DNA from: Catenulispora sp. GP43 | GTDB taxonomy: Bacteria; Actinomycetota; Actinomycetes; Streptomycetales; Catenulisporaceae | DNA length: 64,000 nucleotides | Reading direction: 5' to 3' | NCBI RefSeq assembly: GCF_041260665.1 | Contig: NZ_JBGCCT010000024.1 | Coordinates: 116,065-180,064, forward strand | Shown here: positions 6,852 to 14,317 of the stretch, in pieces | Position numbering within the stretch: the first letter of the stretch is position 1 | Layout: the number at the start of each line of letters is the position of its first letter | Notes under the pieces: generated by a model | The model's database searches: none | What the model was told of the DNA's origin: nothing | What the model saw: the letters and a program-made list of their open reading frames with translations, nothing else | Made by a program: the position numbers and the translations under genes

Positions 6852-9548
6852 ATGAGCGCTCGCGGCAAGCTGCGCGTCTACCTTGGCGCCGCCCCCGGCG
6901 TGGGCAAGACGTACCACATGCTCGACGAGGCCCAGCGGCGCGCCGAGCGGGGCGGCGACGTCGTCGTGGGCTTCGTGGAGACCCATGACCGGCCGCACAC
7001 CCAGGCCATGCTGGACGGGCTGGAGATCGTGCCGCGCCGCCGAATGGAGTACCGGGGCTCGGAGTTCGAGGAGATGGACATCGACGCCGTCCTGGAGCGG
7101 CGGCCGTCGGTGGTGCTGATCGACGAGCTCGCGCACACCAACATCCCCGGGTCGCGCAACCCCAAGCGCTGGCAGGACGTCGAGGACCTGCTGGCCGCCG
7201 GGATCGACGTCATAGCCTCGGTCAACGTCCAGCACCTGGAGTCGCTGAACGACGTCGTCCAGAAGATCACCGGGGTCCCGCAGCGCGAGACGGTGCCGGA
7301 CGAGGTGGTGCGCTCGGCGGACCAGATCGAGCTGATCGACATGGCGCCGGAGGCCCTGCGCCGCCGGATGGCGCACGGCAACATCTACAAGCCGGAGAAG
7401 ATCGACGCCGCGCTGTCCAACTACTTCCGCCCCGGCAACCTCGGCGCGCTGCGCGAGCTCGCCCTGCTGTGGGTGGCCGGCCGGGTCGACGAGGCGCTGC
7501 AGCACTACCGCGACCAGCACGGCATCGACAAGGTCTGGGAGACCCGGGAGCGGGTCGTGGTCGCGCTGACCGGCGGCCCGGAGGGCTCCACGCTCATCCG
7601 GCGCGGCGCGCGCATCGCGCAGCGGCTCGGCGCCAAGGGCTCGGACCTGCTGGCCGTGCACGTGGCCCGCTCCGACGGCCTGACCGGCGCCTCGCCGGCG
7701 CTGCTGGCCGAGCAGCGGGAGCTGGTGGAGTCCCTGGGCGGCACGTTCCACTCGGTGGTCGGCGACGACATCCCCAACGCGCTGCTGCAGTTCGCGCGCG
7801 CCGAGAACGCCACGCAGCTGGTGGTCGGGGTGTCGCGGCGGGGCCGGCTGGAGCGGTTCCTGGGCGGCTACGGCATCGGCGAGACCGTGGTGCAGCAGTC
7901 CGGCGACATCGACGTGCACATGGTCACCCACGAGCGTTCGGCGGCCGAGCAGAGCCGGCTGGCCTGGATCAAGCGGGTGGCACGGCAGCCGGAGACCGGG
8001 CCGCGCTGGTGGGGGCCGGTGGCCGGGCTGGTCGTGCCGATCGTGCTGACCATGATCCTGGCGAGTCTGCGCTCGGAGCTGAACCTGACCAACCAGGTGC
8101 TGATCTTCCTGGCCGGGGTGGTCGCGGTGGCGCGGCTGGGCGGTCTGCTCTCGGCGTTCTTCGCCTCGCTGACGGCCTCGCTGCTGCTGAACTACTACTT
8201 CATCCGGCCGCTGTACCGGCTGACCATCAACGACCCGCAGAACATCGTCGCGCTGGTGGTGTTCGCGCTGGTGGCGCTGATCGTGGCCTCGGTGGTGGAC
8301 TTCGCCTCGCGGCAGGAGCGGCGGGCCGGGAAGGCCTCGGCGGAGGCCGAGACGCTCTCGGAGCTGGCGCGCTCGGTGCTGCGGGGCGACGAGGCCATCG
8401 GGGCGCTGCTCGGCCGGTTCCGGGAGACGTTCGGCATGGAGTCGGTGGCGCTGCTGGAGCGGGTCGACCCCAGCATCCCGGTGCTGCCGGACGAGGCCGA
8501 CGACCCGGAGGCGTGGCGGATCGTCGCGGCGACCTCCGGCAGCGGCACGATGCCGTGCCGGGCGCCCGGCGAGGGCGACGTGGTGGTGCAGGCCGGCCCG
8601 GACGCGATGCTGGTGCTGCGCGGGCGCGCGCTGCCGGCCGCCGACCAGCACGTGCTGACCGCGTTCGCGGCGCAGGCGGCGGTGGCCCTGGAGCGCTCGC
8701 GGCTGGCCCGGCAGGCGGCCGAGGCGGTGCCGCTGGCGGCCGCGGACAAGATGCGCACGGCGCTGCTGGCCGCGGTCTCGCACGACCTGCGCACGCCGCT
8801 GGCCGCGGCCAAGCTGTCGGTGGCCTCGCTGCGCGACACCACGGTGGAGTGGTCCGAGCAGGACCGGGCCGAGCTGCTGGCCGGCGCCGAGGAGTCGCTG
8901 GACCGGCTCTCACGCCTGGTGGAGAACCTGCTGGACATGAGCCGGCTGCAGGCCGGGGCGCTGAACCTGCGGCTGGAGGACGTGGCCGTGGAGGACGTCG
9001 CGGTGATGGCGCTGGACAGCCTGGGCATCGAGGACCGGTCGAAGGTGCACTTCGGGCCGCTGTCCGCGGTGCCGGACGTGCTGGCGGACCCGGTGCTGCT
9101 GGAGCGGGCCGTGGCGAACCTGATCGGCAACGCCCTCAAGCACGGCTCGGCGGTCAAGCCGGTGCTGCTCACCGCCTCGGAGCTGGCGGGGCGGGTGGAG
9201 CTGCGGGTGACCGACCGCGGGCCGGGGATCCGGCCGGAGGACTGGGAGCGGATCTTCACGCCGTTCCAGCGTCTCGGGGACCGGGACAACACCACCGGCG
9301 TGGGCCTGGGATTGGCATTGTCGCGAGGGCTGGTGGAGGCCATGGGCGGCACGCTGACGCCCGAGGAGACGCCCGGCGGGGGGATGACGATGGTGGTTTC
9401 GCTGCCGGCCGCGGGTATGGCCGGGGACGAGGATGACTCCGGCGGCGTCACGGGCACTGCCGTGGACACCGCCGTGGACACCGCCACGGACACCGCCACG
9501 GACGTTGACACCGCCGCCGGCATCGCTGCTGAGGAGCCCGCCCGATGA
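6852..9548 (+). CDS. kdpD: Osmosensitive K+ channel sensor histidine kinase KdpD
   Basis: Membrane sensor kinase of 898 residues controlling kdp expression. Domains in order: N-terminal KdpD domain with Walker A (GAAPGVGKTY near residue 13) and IDELAHTN; universal-stress-protein domain about 240-360; a four-helix DUF4118 membrane block about 395-485; a GAF-like linker; HisKA with phospho-acceptor His in SHDLRTPLAA near residue 643; and HATPase with NLIGNALKHG and DRGPGI. A 40-residue Thr/Asp-rich tail with repeated VDTA units follows the kinase and is not part of the usual fold. The stop overlaps the kdpE ATG (ATGA). Confidence 0.96.
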   Translation: MSARGKLRVYLGAAPGVGKTYHMLDEAQRRAERGGDVVVGFVETHDRPHTQAMLDGLEIVPRRRMEYRGSEFEEMDIDAVLERRPSVVLIDELAHTNIPGSRNPKRWQDVEDLLAAGIDVIASVNVQHLESLNDVVQKITGVPQRETVPDEVVRSADQIELIDMAPEALRRRMAHGNIYKPEKIDAALSNYFRPGNLGALRELALLWVAGRVDEALQHYRDQHGIDKVWETRERVVVALTGGPEGSTLIRRGARIAQRLGAKGSDLLAVHVARSDGLTGASPALLAEQRELVESLGGTFHSVVGDDIPNALLQFARAENATQLVVGVSRRGRLERFLGGYGIGETVVQQSGDIDVHMVTHERSAAEQSRLAWIKRVARQPETGPRWWGPVAGLVVPIVLTMILASLRSELNLTNQVLIFLAGVVAVARLGGLLSAFFASLTASLLLNYYFIRPLYRLTINDPQNIVALVVFALVALIVASVVDFASRQERRAGKASAEAETLSELARSVLRGDEAIGALLGRFRETFGMESVALLERVDPSIPVLPDEADDPEAWRIVAATSGSGTMPCRAPGEGDVVVQAGPDAMLVLRGRALPAADQHVLTAFAAQAAVALERSRLARQAAEAVPLAAADKMRTALLAAVSHDLRTPLAAAKLSVASLRDTTVEWSEQDRAELLAGAEESLDRLSRLVENLLDMSRLQAGALNLRLEDVAVEDVAVMALDSLGIEDRSKVHFGPLSAVPDVLADPVLLERAVANLIGNALKHGSAVKPVLLTASELAGRVELRVTDRGPGIRPEDWERIFTPFQRLGDRDNTTGVGLGLALSRGLVEAMGGTLTPEETPGGGMTMVVSLPAAGMAGDEDDSGGVTGTAVDTAVDTATDTATDVDTAAGIAAEEPAR

Positions 9549-10246
9549 TGATCAAGGTCCTGGTGGTCGACGACGAACCGCAGCTGCTGCGCGCGCTGCG
9601 GATCAACCTGACCGCCCGCAAGTACGAGGTGGTCACCGCCGTCGACGGCACCTCGGCGCTGGCCATCGCCGCGCGCACGCTGCCCGACCTGGTGGTGCTG
9701 GACCTGGGTCTGCCGGACCTGGACGGCGCCGAGGTGATCAAGGGGCTGCGGGGCTGGACGGAGGTGCCGATCGTGGTGCTCTCCGGCCGCGCCGACGCCT
9801 CGGACAAGGTCGAGGCCCTGGACGCCGGCGCCGACGACTACCTGACCAAGCCGTTCTCGATGGAGGAGCTGCTGGCCCGGCTGCGGGTGGCGCGCCGGCA
9901 CGCCGACCGCAACGCGCCCAAGACCGCGGTGCAGCGGGTCGGGGACTTCGACGTGGACGTGGCCTCGCACACCATCACCCGGGTGCCGGAGGCGCCGGAG
10001 ACGGTGCCGCCGACGGTGCACCTGACGCCCACCGAGTGGGGCATCGTCGAGGTGCTGCTGAAGAACGCCGGACGCCTGGTCTCGGCCCGGCAGCTGCTCA
10101 CCGAGGTGTGGGGCCACGGCTACGAGAACGACACGCCGCTGCTGCGGTTCCACTTCACGAAGCTGCGCCGCAAGCTCGAGCGCGAGCCGTCGCGGCCGGC
10201 GCACCTGCTGACGGAGCCGGGGATGGGCTACCGCTTCCAGCCCTGA
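9545..10246 (+). CDS. kdpE: KDP operon response regulator KdpE
   Basis: OmpR-family response regulator of 233 residues, partner of KdpD. The receiver domain shows the acidic pair (VVDDEP), the phospho-acceptor Asp in VVLDLGLPDLDG near residue 54, and the conserved Lys in LTKPF. The C-terminal winged helix has the typical TPTEWGIVEVLL and PGMGYRFQP segments. It overlaps kdpD by four bases, with a GAGGAG ribosome binding site inside kdpD. The direct repeats at 3009 and 6762 are candidate targets. Confidence 0.96.
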   Translation: MMIKVLVVDDEPQLLRALRINLTARKYEVVTAVDGTSALAIAARTLPDLVVLDLGLPDLDGAEVIKGLRGWTEVPIVVLSGRADASDKVEALDAGADDYLTKPFSMEELLARLRVARRHADRNAPKTAVQRVGDFDVDVASHTITRVPEAPETVPPTVHLTPTEWGIVEVLLKNAGRLVSARQLLTEVWGHGYENDTPLLRFHFTKLRRKLEREPSRPAHLLTEPGMGYRFQP

Positions 10247-10326
10247 GGACCATCGGATCAGTGGACGCCCGGTCGAAGAGTGGTCCATCGGTGGGAACTG
10301 ACGGCGCGCCGGACATAACGCAGAGC

Positions 10327-10351
10327 CATGCTTCCCATATCTGGAAGCATG
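10327..10351. promoter_or_regulatory. Inverted repeat spanning both candidate start codons
   Basis: CATGCTTCC and GGAAGCATG form a perfect 9-bp dyad with a 7-base loop. It contains both possible ATG codons (10328 and 10349) of the cysteine-repeat protein. It could be an operator or an mRNA hairpin that masks initiation. Confidence 0.5.
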
Positions 10352-11665
10352 CGCACTTTGCGATTACTGCTGGCGGTCGGTCTCAGCCTGGCCCCGACGC
10401 TCGCCGCCACCACCCCGGCGTCCGCCGGCGGCGGCGCGGGCATGACCCTGACCGCCACGATGGACGGCCAGGACCAGCGCCTCCTGGTCGGCACCAAGCA
10501 CACGGTGCACATCGCCCTGGCCGACACCCCCGGTGAGGCCGACCTGCGCGATATCACCATCAGCCTCAAGGACCTGGACCCGCGGCCCCTACCGGTGACC
10601 TGCCGGGCCGGCCAGAACGGGCACCTGTCCCTGGAACCGGACGAGTCTGTGCAGTGCACGGCGGTGGTCACCGCGGCGGTCGGCTTCCGCACCCTGATCG
10701 TCCGCACGACGGCGACCGTCCCCAGCGAAGGCACTCTGCTGCGCACGGTCCCCCTGCACTACGACGGCTTCATGCCCCCTCCCCCGCCCCCGCCGCGCCT
10801 CCCGGTCTTCCATGCGCCGCTGGCGCCGAAGCCGGCTTCCGGACGGCCGCCGCACCCGCCGACGTTCGTCCCGCCGCCGCCCCTGCACCCGGCCGACCCC
10901 GTGGACCCGCCGGACCCGGCGTCCGGGGACCCGGGGAAGGCCCCGATCGCGCACGGTTGTCTGGGCGACCCCGGGTCGGAAGGGAACTGCTGCGGAGCTG
11001 GCAAGGGCGGCCGCGATTGCTGCCCGGGCAAGGCGGGCTCGGCGAGTGACTGCTGCGGACCGCATGCGCCAGGGTGTTGCTCGGCCGGGGCAGGCTCGGC
11101 GAGTGACTGCTGCGGACCGCATGCGCCAGGGTGCTGCTCGGCCGGGGCAGGCTCGGCGAATGGCTGCTGCGGACCGCATGCGCCAGGGTGCTGCCCGGCC
11201 GGGGCAGGCTCGGCGAGTGACTGCTGCGGACCGCATGCGCCAGGGTGCTGCCCGGCCGGGGCAGGCTCGGCGAATGGCTGCTGCGGACCGCATGCGCCCG
11301 AGTGTTGCTCGGCCGGGGCAGGCTCGGCGAATGGCTGCTGCGGACCGCATGCGCCCGAGTGTTGCTCGGCCGGGGCAGGCTCGGCGAGTGACTGCTGCGG
11401 ACCGCATGCGCCAGGGTGCTGCTCGGGTAGCGGCGCCGGATCGACCGCATGCTGCGGACCGCACTCGGCGGGATGCTGCTCGGGCCACTCGGCGACGGGC
11501 AACAGCCACTGCTGCGGCTCAACCGGCAAGTCAGGCGACTGCGTCAAGCACGGCGGCCTGGCCTTCACCGGCATGTCGACACCGCTGCTGGCCGGCGCCG
11601 CCTCGGGCGGGCTGGTGCTGGTGGCCGGCGGGCTGGTGCTGGTCAGGCGATTCGCTCGGCGGTGA
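10328..11665 (+). CDS. Cysteine-pair repeat surface protein with LAFTG sortase signal
   Basis: Predicted exported cell-wall protein of 445 residues (438 if it starts at 10349). It has a signal peptide (MRTLRLLLAVG, cleavage after PASA) and a beta-rich domain of about 110 residues. A Pro-rich linker follows, then seven near-identical 19-residue repeats of the type SASDCCGPHAPGCCSAGAG and degenerate CC units. The C-terminus has LAFTG, a hydrophobic span and an RRFARR tail, the layout of class E sortase substrates, which use LAXTG in high-GC actinobacteria. Cysteines come in pairs, so the repeat region could be heavily disulfide-bonded or metal-binding. No enzyme domain is recognised and no sortase gene is in the window. 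A terminator follows at 11706. Confidence 0.8.
   Translation: MLPISGSMRTLRLLLAVGLSLAPTLAATTPASAGGGAGMTLTATMDGQDQRLLVGTKHTVHIALADTPGEADLRDITISLKDLDPRPLPVTCRAGQNGHLSLEPDESVQCTAVVTAAVGFRTLIVRTTATVPSEGTLLRTVPLHYDGFMPPPPPPPRLPVFHAPLAPKPASGRPPHPPTFVPPPPLHPADPVDPPDPASGDPGKAPIAHGCLGDPGSEGNCCGAGKGGRDCCPGKAGSASDCCGPHAPGCCSAGAGSASDCCGPHAPGCCSAGAGSANGCCGPHAPGCCPAGAGSASDCCGPHAPGCCPAGAGSANGCCGPHAPECCSAGAGSANGCCGPHAPECCSAGAGSASDCCGPHAPGCCSGSGAGSTACCGPHSAGCCSGHSATGNSHCCGSTGKSGDCVKHGGLAFTGMSTPLLAGAASGGLVLVAGGLVLVRRFARR
11039..11440 (+). repeat. Seven 57-bp tandem repeats coding for Cys-pair units
   Basis: In-frame 57-bp units encoding 19 residues each. Most differences are limited to two codon swaps (AGTGAC/AATGGC, giving SD or NG) and the residue before the second CC (G or E). 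The near identity at DNA level points to recent expansion or homogenisation. Confidence 0.9.
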
Positions 11666-11705
11666 TATCGGCTGACACAGCGACACAGTTGACACCGAAG
11701 ACACA

Positions 11706-11732
11706 GAGCCCGGCGTGCTAAGCGCCGGGCTC
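11706..11732 (+). terminator. Hairpin terminator after the Cys-repeat gene
   Basis: Perfect 10-bp stem (GAGCCCGGCG/CGCCGGGCTC) with a 7-base loop, 41 bases after the stop and followed by TTGCCTTG. Confidence 0.75.
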
Positions 11733-11774
11733 TTGCCTTGCCCGCCATCACCGCGCTCCGGTCCGGCCCCTGCC

Positions 11775-12197
11775 TCAGCCTTCCAGCGCGGCCGTCAGAT
11801 CCACCTCCACCAGCTGCCCGCCATACCCGAGCGCGGCGACCCCGAGAAGCGTGCCCGCCGTCCGGAACGCGGGCCCGAGCGCCGACGCGGTGAGGCGCTC
11901 CCAGGCGGCTGCCAGCACCCCGCTCTGGTCGCTGACCACGTAGACCACCGAGCGCACCACGTCCTCCGGCCGTGCGCCGGCGGCCGCCAGCACCGCCAGG
12001 CCGTTCGCGACCACCTGGTCGATCTGCGCGTCCAGGCCGGGGCCGACCACGTGCTCGTCGGCGTCCAGGGGGCACAAGCCGGCCAGGTGGGCGGTGCGGC
12101 CCGCGGGGGCGATGGTGACGTGGGCGTAGCCGGAGGTGGGGTGCAGTCCCGGCGGGTTGAGGAGAGTGAGCTTGTCGCCGTGCGTGTCGTGCGTCAT
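11775..12197 (-). CDS. RidA family protein
   Basis: Protein of 140 residues in the RidA/YjgF family, whose best-known members hydrolyse reactive enamine/imine intermediates from PLP enzymes. Features visible are HVTIAPAGRTAHLAGLCPLD, DAQIDQVVANGLAVLAAAGARPEDVVRSVVYV, and the C-terminal LVEVDLTA strand. The conserved Arg of the classic RidA active site (usually in R.....EI.....) is replaced by the VEVDLTA context, so the reaction may differ. ATG at 12197 or 12206 are both possible; neither has a good ribosome binding site. Divergent from the DegV gene. Confidence 0.8.
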   Translation of the reverse strand: MTHDTHGDKLTLLNPPGLHPTSGYAHVTIAPAGRTAHLAGLCPLDADEHVVGPGLDAQIDQVVANGLAVLAAAGARPEDVVRSVVYVVSDQSGVLAAAWERLTASALGPAFRTAGTLLGVAALGYGGQLVEVDLTAALEG

Positions 12198-12303
12198 GGA
12201 ACGCATTGTGGCGGGCGGGGGCATGTGCGGCAGTTGATTATGTGACGCCGACCGCCCTGTCCCCCGTTCCGGCTCCCGCCCATTTGCCCTGACGCCACCT
12301 CCC

Positions 12304-12309
12304 TATAAC
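12304..12309 (+). promoter_or_regulatory. -10 element of the DegV gene
   Basis: TATAAC nine bases before the ATG at 12319, with no ribosome binding site between them; a short-leader or leaderless transcript is likely. Confidence 0.45.
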
Positions 12310-12318
12310 CTCGGCCTT

Positions 12319-13170
12319 ATGCCCCGCATCGCGCTCGTCACCGACTCCACGGCCTGCCTGTCCGCGGAGGTGGCGGCGGCGCAGGGGATCACGGCGGTCC
12401 CGCTGGAGGTGATCGTGCGCGGCGCCCCGCACAGCGAGGCCGATCCCGCGACCGGCGAGCTGCTGGTGGCGGCCCTGCGGGCGCACGAGACGGCCACCAC
12501 GTCGCGACCGTCGCCGGAGGACTTCGCCGCCGCCTACCGGGCCGCCGCCGAGGCCGGGGCCGAGGGCGTGGTGTCGCTGCACATCTCCGCCGAGCTGTCG
12601 GCGACGCTGGAGTCGGCGGAGCTGGCCGCGAAGGACGCGCCGATCCCGGTCCGGGTCCTGGACAGCCGCACCATCGGGATGGCCCTGGGCTTCGCCGTGC
12701 TGGCGGCGGCCGAGGCCGGCCGGGACGGCGGGCACGACCTGGACGCGGTGGCCGACATCGCCGCCAAGCGCTCGGCGACGGCCTCCGCGTTCTTCTACGT
12801 CCACACCCTGGAGTACCTGCGGCGCGGGGGACGCATCGGCTCGGCCCGGGCCCTGCTCGGCTCGGCCCTGGCGATGAAGCCGCTGCTGCACATGGCCGAC
12901 GGCCGCGTGGAGCCGCTGGAGAAGGTGCGCACCTCCGCCAAGGCCATCGCGCGCCTGGAGGAGATCGCGGTCGAGCGGGCCGGCGGCGACGGCGGCTCGG
13001 TCGAGATCGCCGTCCAGCACCTCGACGCCGCCGAGCGGGCCGAGGCCCTGGCCGCCCGCCTGCGCGACCGGCTGCCGGGCCTGACCGGCGTGACCGTGTG
13101 CGAGGTCGGCGCGGTCATCGGCGCGCATGTCGGGCCCGGCGTGCTCGGGGTGGTCGTCGCACCGCGCTGA
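12319..13170 (+). CDS. DegV family fatty-acid-binding protein
   Basis: 283-residue cytosolic protein of the DegV/FakB family, which binds a fatty acid and in Firmicutes presents it to the kinase FakA. The family signature VTDSTACLS is at residues 7-15, then the ligand-lining SRPSPEDF, LDSRTIGMALGF, and the C-terminal domain with YLRRGGRIGSA and KPLL. Length and motif order are typical. No fakA partner (DAK-domain kinase) is in the window. Start chosen at the ATG directly before the first strand PRIALVTDS. Confidence 0.92.
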   Translation: MPRIALVTDSTACLSAEVAAAQGITAVPLEVIVRGAPHSEADPATGELLVAALRAHETATTSRPSPEDFAAAYRAAAEAGAEGVVSLHISAELSATLESAELAAKDAPIPVRVLDSRTIGMALGFAVLAAAEAGRDGGHDLDAVADIAAKRSATASAFFYVHTLEYLRRGGRIGSARALLGSALAMKPLLHMADGRVEPLEKVRTSAKAIARLEEIAVERAGGDGGSVEIAVQHLDAAERAEALAARLRDRLPGLTGVTVCEVGAVIGAHVGPGVLGVVVAPR

Positions 13171-13176
13171 GGCGTG

Positions 13177-13256
13177 GCGTTCGGGCAGTCGGGCCTTCGG
13201 GCAGTCAGGCGTTCGAGCAGTCGGGCCTTCGGGCAGTCAGGCGTTCGAGCGGTCGG
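13177..13256. repeat. Five 16-bp tandem repeats between convergent genes
   Basis: The 16-mer GCGTTCGGGCAGTCGG and variants (GCCTTCGGGCAGTCAG, GCGTTCGAGCAGTCGG) repeat five times head to tail in the 92-base gap between the DegV and LysR stop codons. They alternate so that a 32-bp superunit is repeated twice and then half again. No coding role is seen. Confidence 0.85.
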
Positions 13257-13262
13257 CCGCGC

Positions 13263-14186
13263 TCAGGCTCCTGCCGGCGTCCACGACCCGGCAGCCCCCG
13301 CCGGCTCCCCCGTGGCCGCGATGTGCTTGCGCAGCATCGCCAAGGCCGGATGGGCGTTCTCGGTCCGCCAAACGAGTGAGTGCGGATACACCAGCGTCGG
13401 GCCGACCACCGGGATGCGGCGCAGGTCATGGCCGTCGGACCAGGCCAGGCGCGGCTTCTCGCCGACCAGCGAGGCGACGTCGGAGGACTCTGCGACGACG
13501 TCCATGAGGTGGTCGCTGCCGAAGTGCGGCCCTATGCCGTCGATGGACAGTCCGAACTCGGCCACCAGCTCGTCGTAGTACAGGGCCCACTCGACGCCGG
13601 GAACCAGCCCGGGAATCCAGATGCGGTGCCCGACCAGCTGCGCGAGGGTCACGGTCCGGGCTCCAGCCAGCGGATGCCGCGGGCCGACCAGCAGGTCCAG
13701 CCGCTCGTCGAGGACCCGGGCGGCCTCGACGCCGGGCGGCAGGCGGCGCGTCGGCGCGACGTACCGGAACGTGGCGTCGATGGTCCCGGCCTGCACGGCC
13801 GCCAGCGCCGCGTCGGCGTCGAACAGGGTGACCACGTCCAGTTCCACCTCCGGGCGCGCCTCGTGGAACCCGCGCAGCAGTGCCGACATCGCGCTGCGCA
13901 TGGTGATGACGTCGACCCTCAGCGCGCGCCGCCCGGGACGCACCGAGGCGATCGCCCGCTCCTCGGCCTGCATCAGGGCCCTGGCGTGCGGCAGGAACGC
14001 CTGGCCGTCGATGGTGAGCTGGGCGCCGCGCGCCGTACGGGTGAACAGGCGCACCGCGAGTTCCTTCTCCAGGCCGGCGATGCGCTTGGACACCGCCTGC
14101 TGGGTGACCGCGAGGTCGTTCGCGGCGTCCTGAAACCGTCCGGTGTCCGCGGCGGCGACGAAGGTGCGCACTGCTTCGAGGTCCAT
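13263..14186 (-). CDS. LysR family transcriptional regulator
   Basis: DNA-binding regulator of 307 residues. The N-terminal winged helix is clear (LEAVRTFVAAADTGRFQDAANDLAVTQQ across residues 3-30, then KRIAGLEKEL), followed by a periplasmic-binding-type effector domain. It diverges from an MFS exporter with 131 bp between starts, and a perfect dyad CACAACG-N3-CGTTGTG lies 19 bases before its ATG. It therefore probably controls itself and the exporter. A TAGGCT hexamer eight bases before the ATG suggests a leaderless transcript. Confidence 0.92.
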   Translation of the reverse strand: MDLEAVRTFVAAADTGRFQDAANDLAVTQQAVSKRIAGLEKELAVRLFTRTARGAQLTIDGQAFLPHARALMQAEERAIASVRPGRRALRVDVITMRSAMSALLRGFHEARPEVELDVVTLFDADAALAAVQAGTIDATFRYVAPTRRLPPGVEAARVLDERLDLLVGPRHPLAGARTVTLAQLVGHRIWIPGLVPGVEWALYYDELVAEFGLSIDGIGPHFGSDHLMDVVAESSDVASLVGEKPRLAWSDGHDLRRIPVVGPTLVYPHSLVWRTENAHPALAMLRKHIAATGEPAGAAGSWTPAGA

Positions 14187-14204
14187 GGTCGCTCAGCCTA
14201 GCGA

Positions 14205-14221
14205 CACAACGCACCGTTGTG
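14205..14221. promoter_or_regulatory. Probable LysR operator
   Basis: Perfect 7-bp dyad CACAACG-CAC-CGTTGTG in the intergenic region of the LysR/MFS divergon, next to a TAGGCT -10-like hexamer (14195-14200, minus strand). Confidence 0.55.
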
Positions 14222-14317
14222 GCCGATGGCCCTTTTGGTTGTTTGACCAGGGATTCTGCTCCCCGATTGGATGCCTGGGTCAGCCGATGGTTGTGGAGTG
14301 GCGGAAGGGGCGCGCGG

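Noticed and set aside
6405..6868. Extension of the lysA-like frame upstream to 6868
   Set aside because: That part overlaps the SAV_915 gene, which has its own ribosome binding site and family similarity; no homologue of the decarboxylase has such an N-terminus.
11041..11430. CRISPR-like periodic repeats
   Set aside because: The 57-bp units are contiguous, in frame and without spacers; they are coding repeats.
10589..11509. Repetitive minus-strand ORFs opposite the Cys-repeat gene
   Set aside because: The repeats also translate in other frames, but only the plus frame has a signal peptide, LAFTG signal and terminator.
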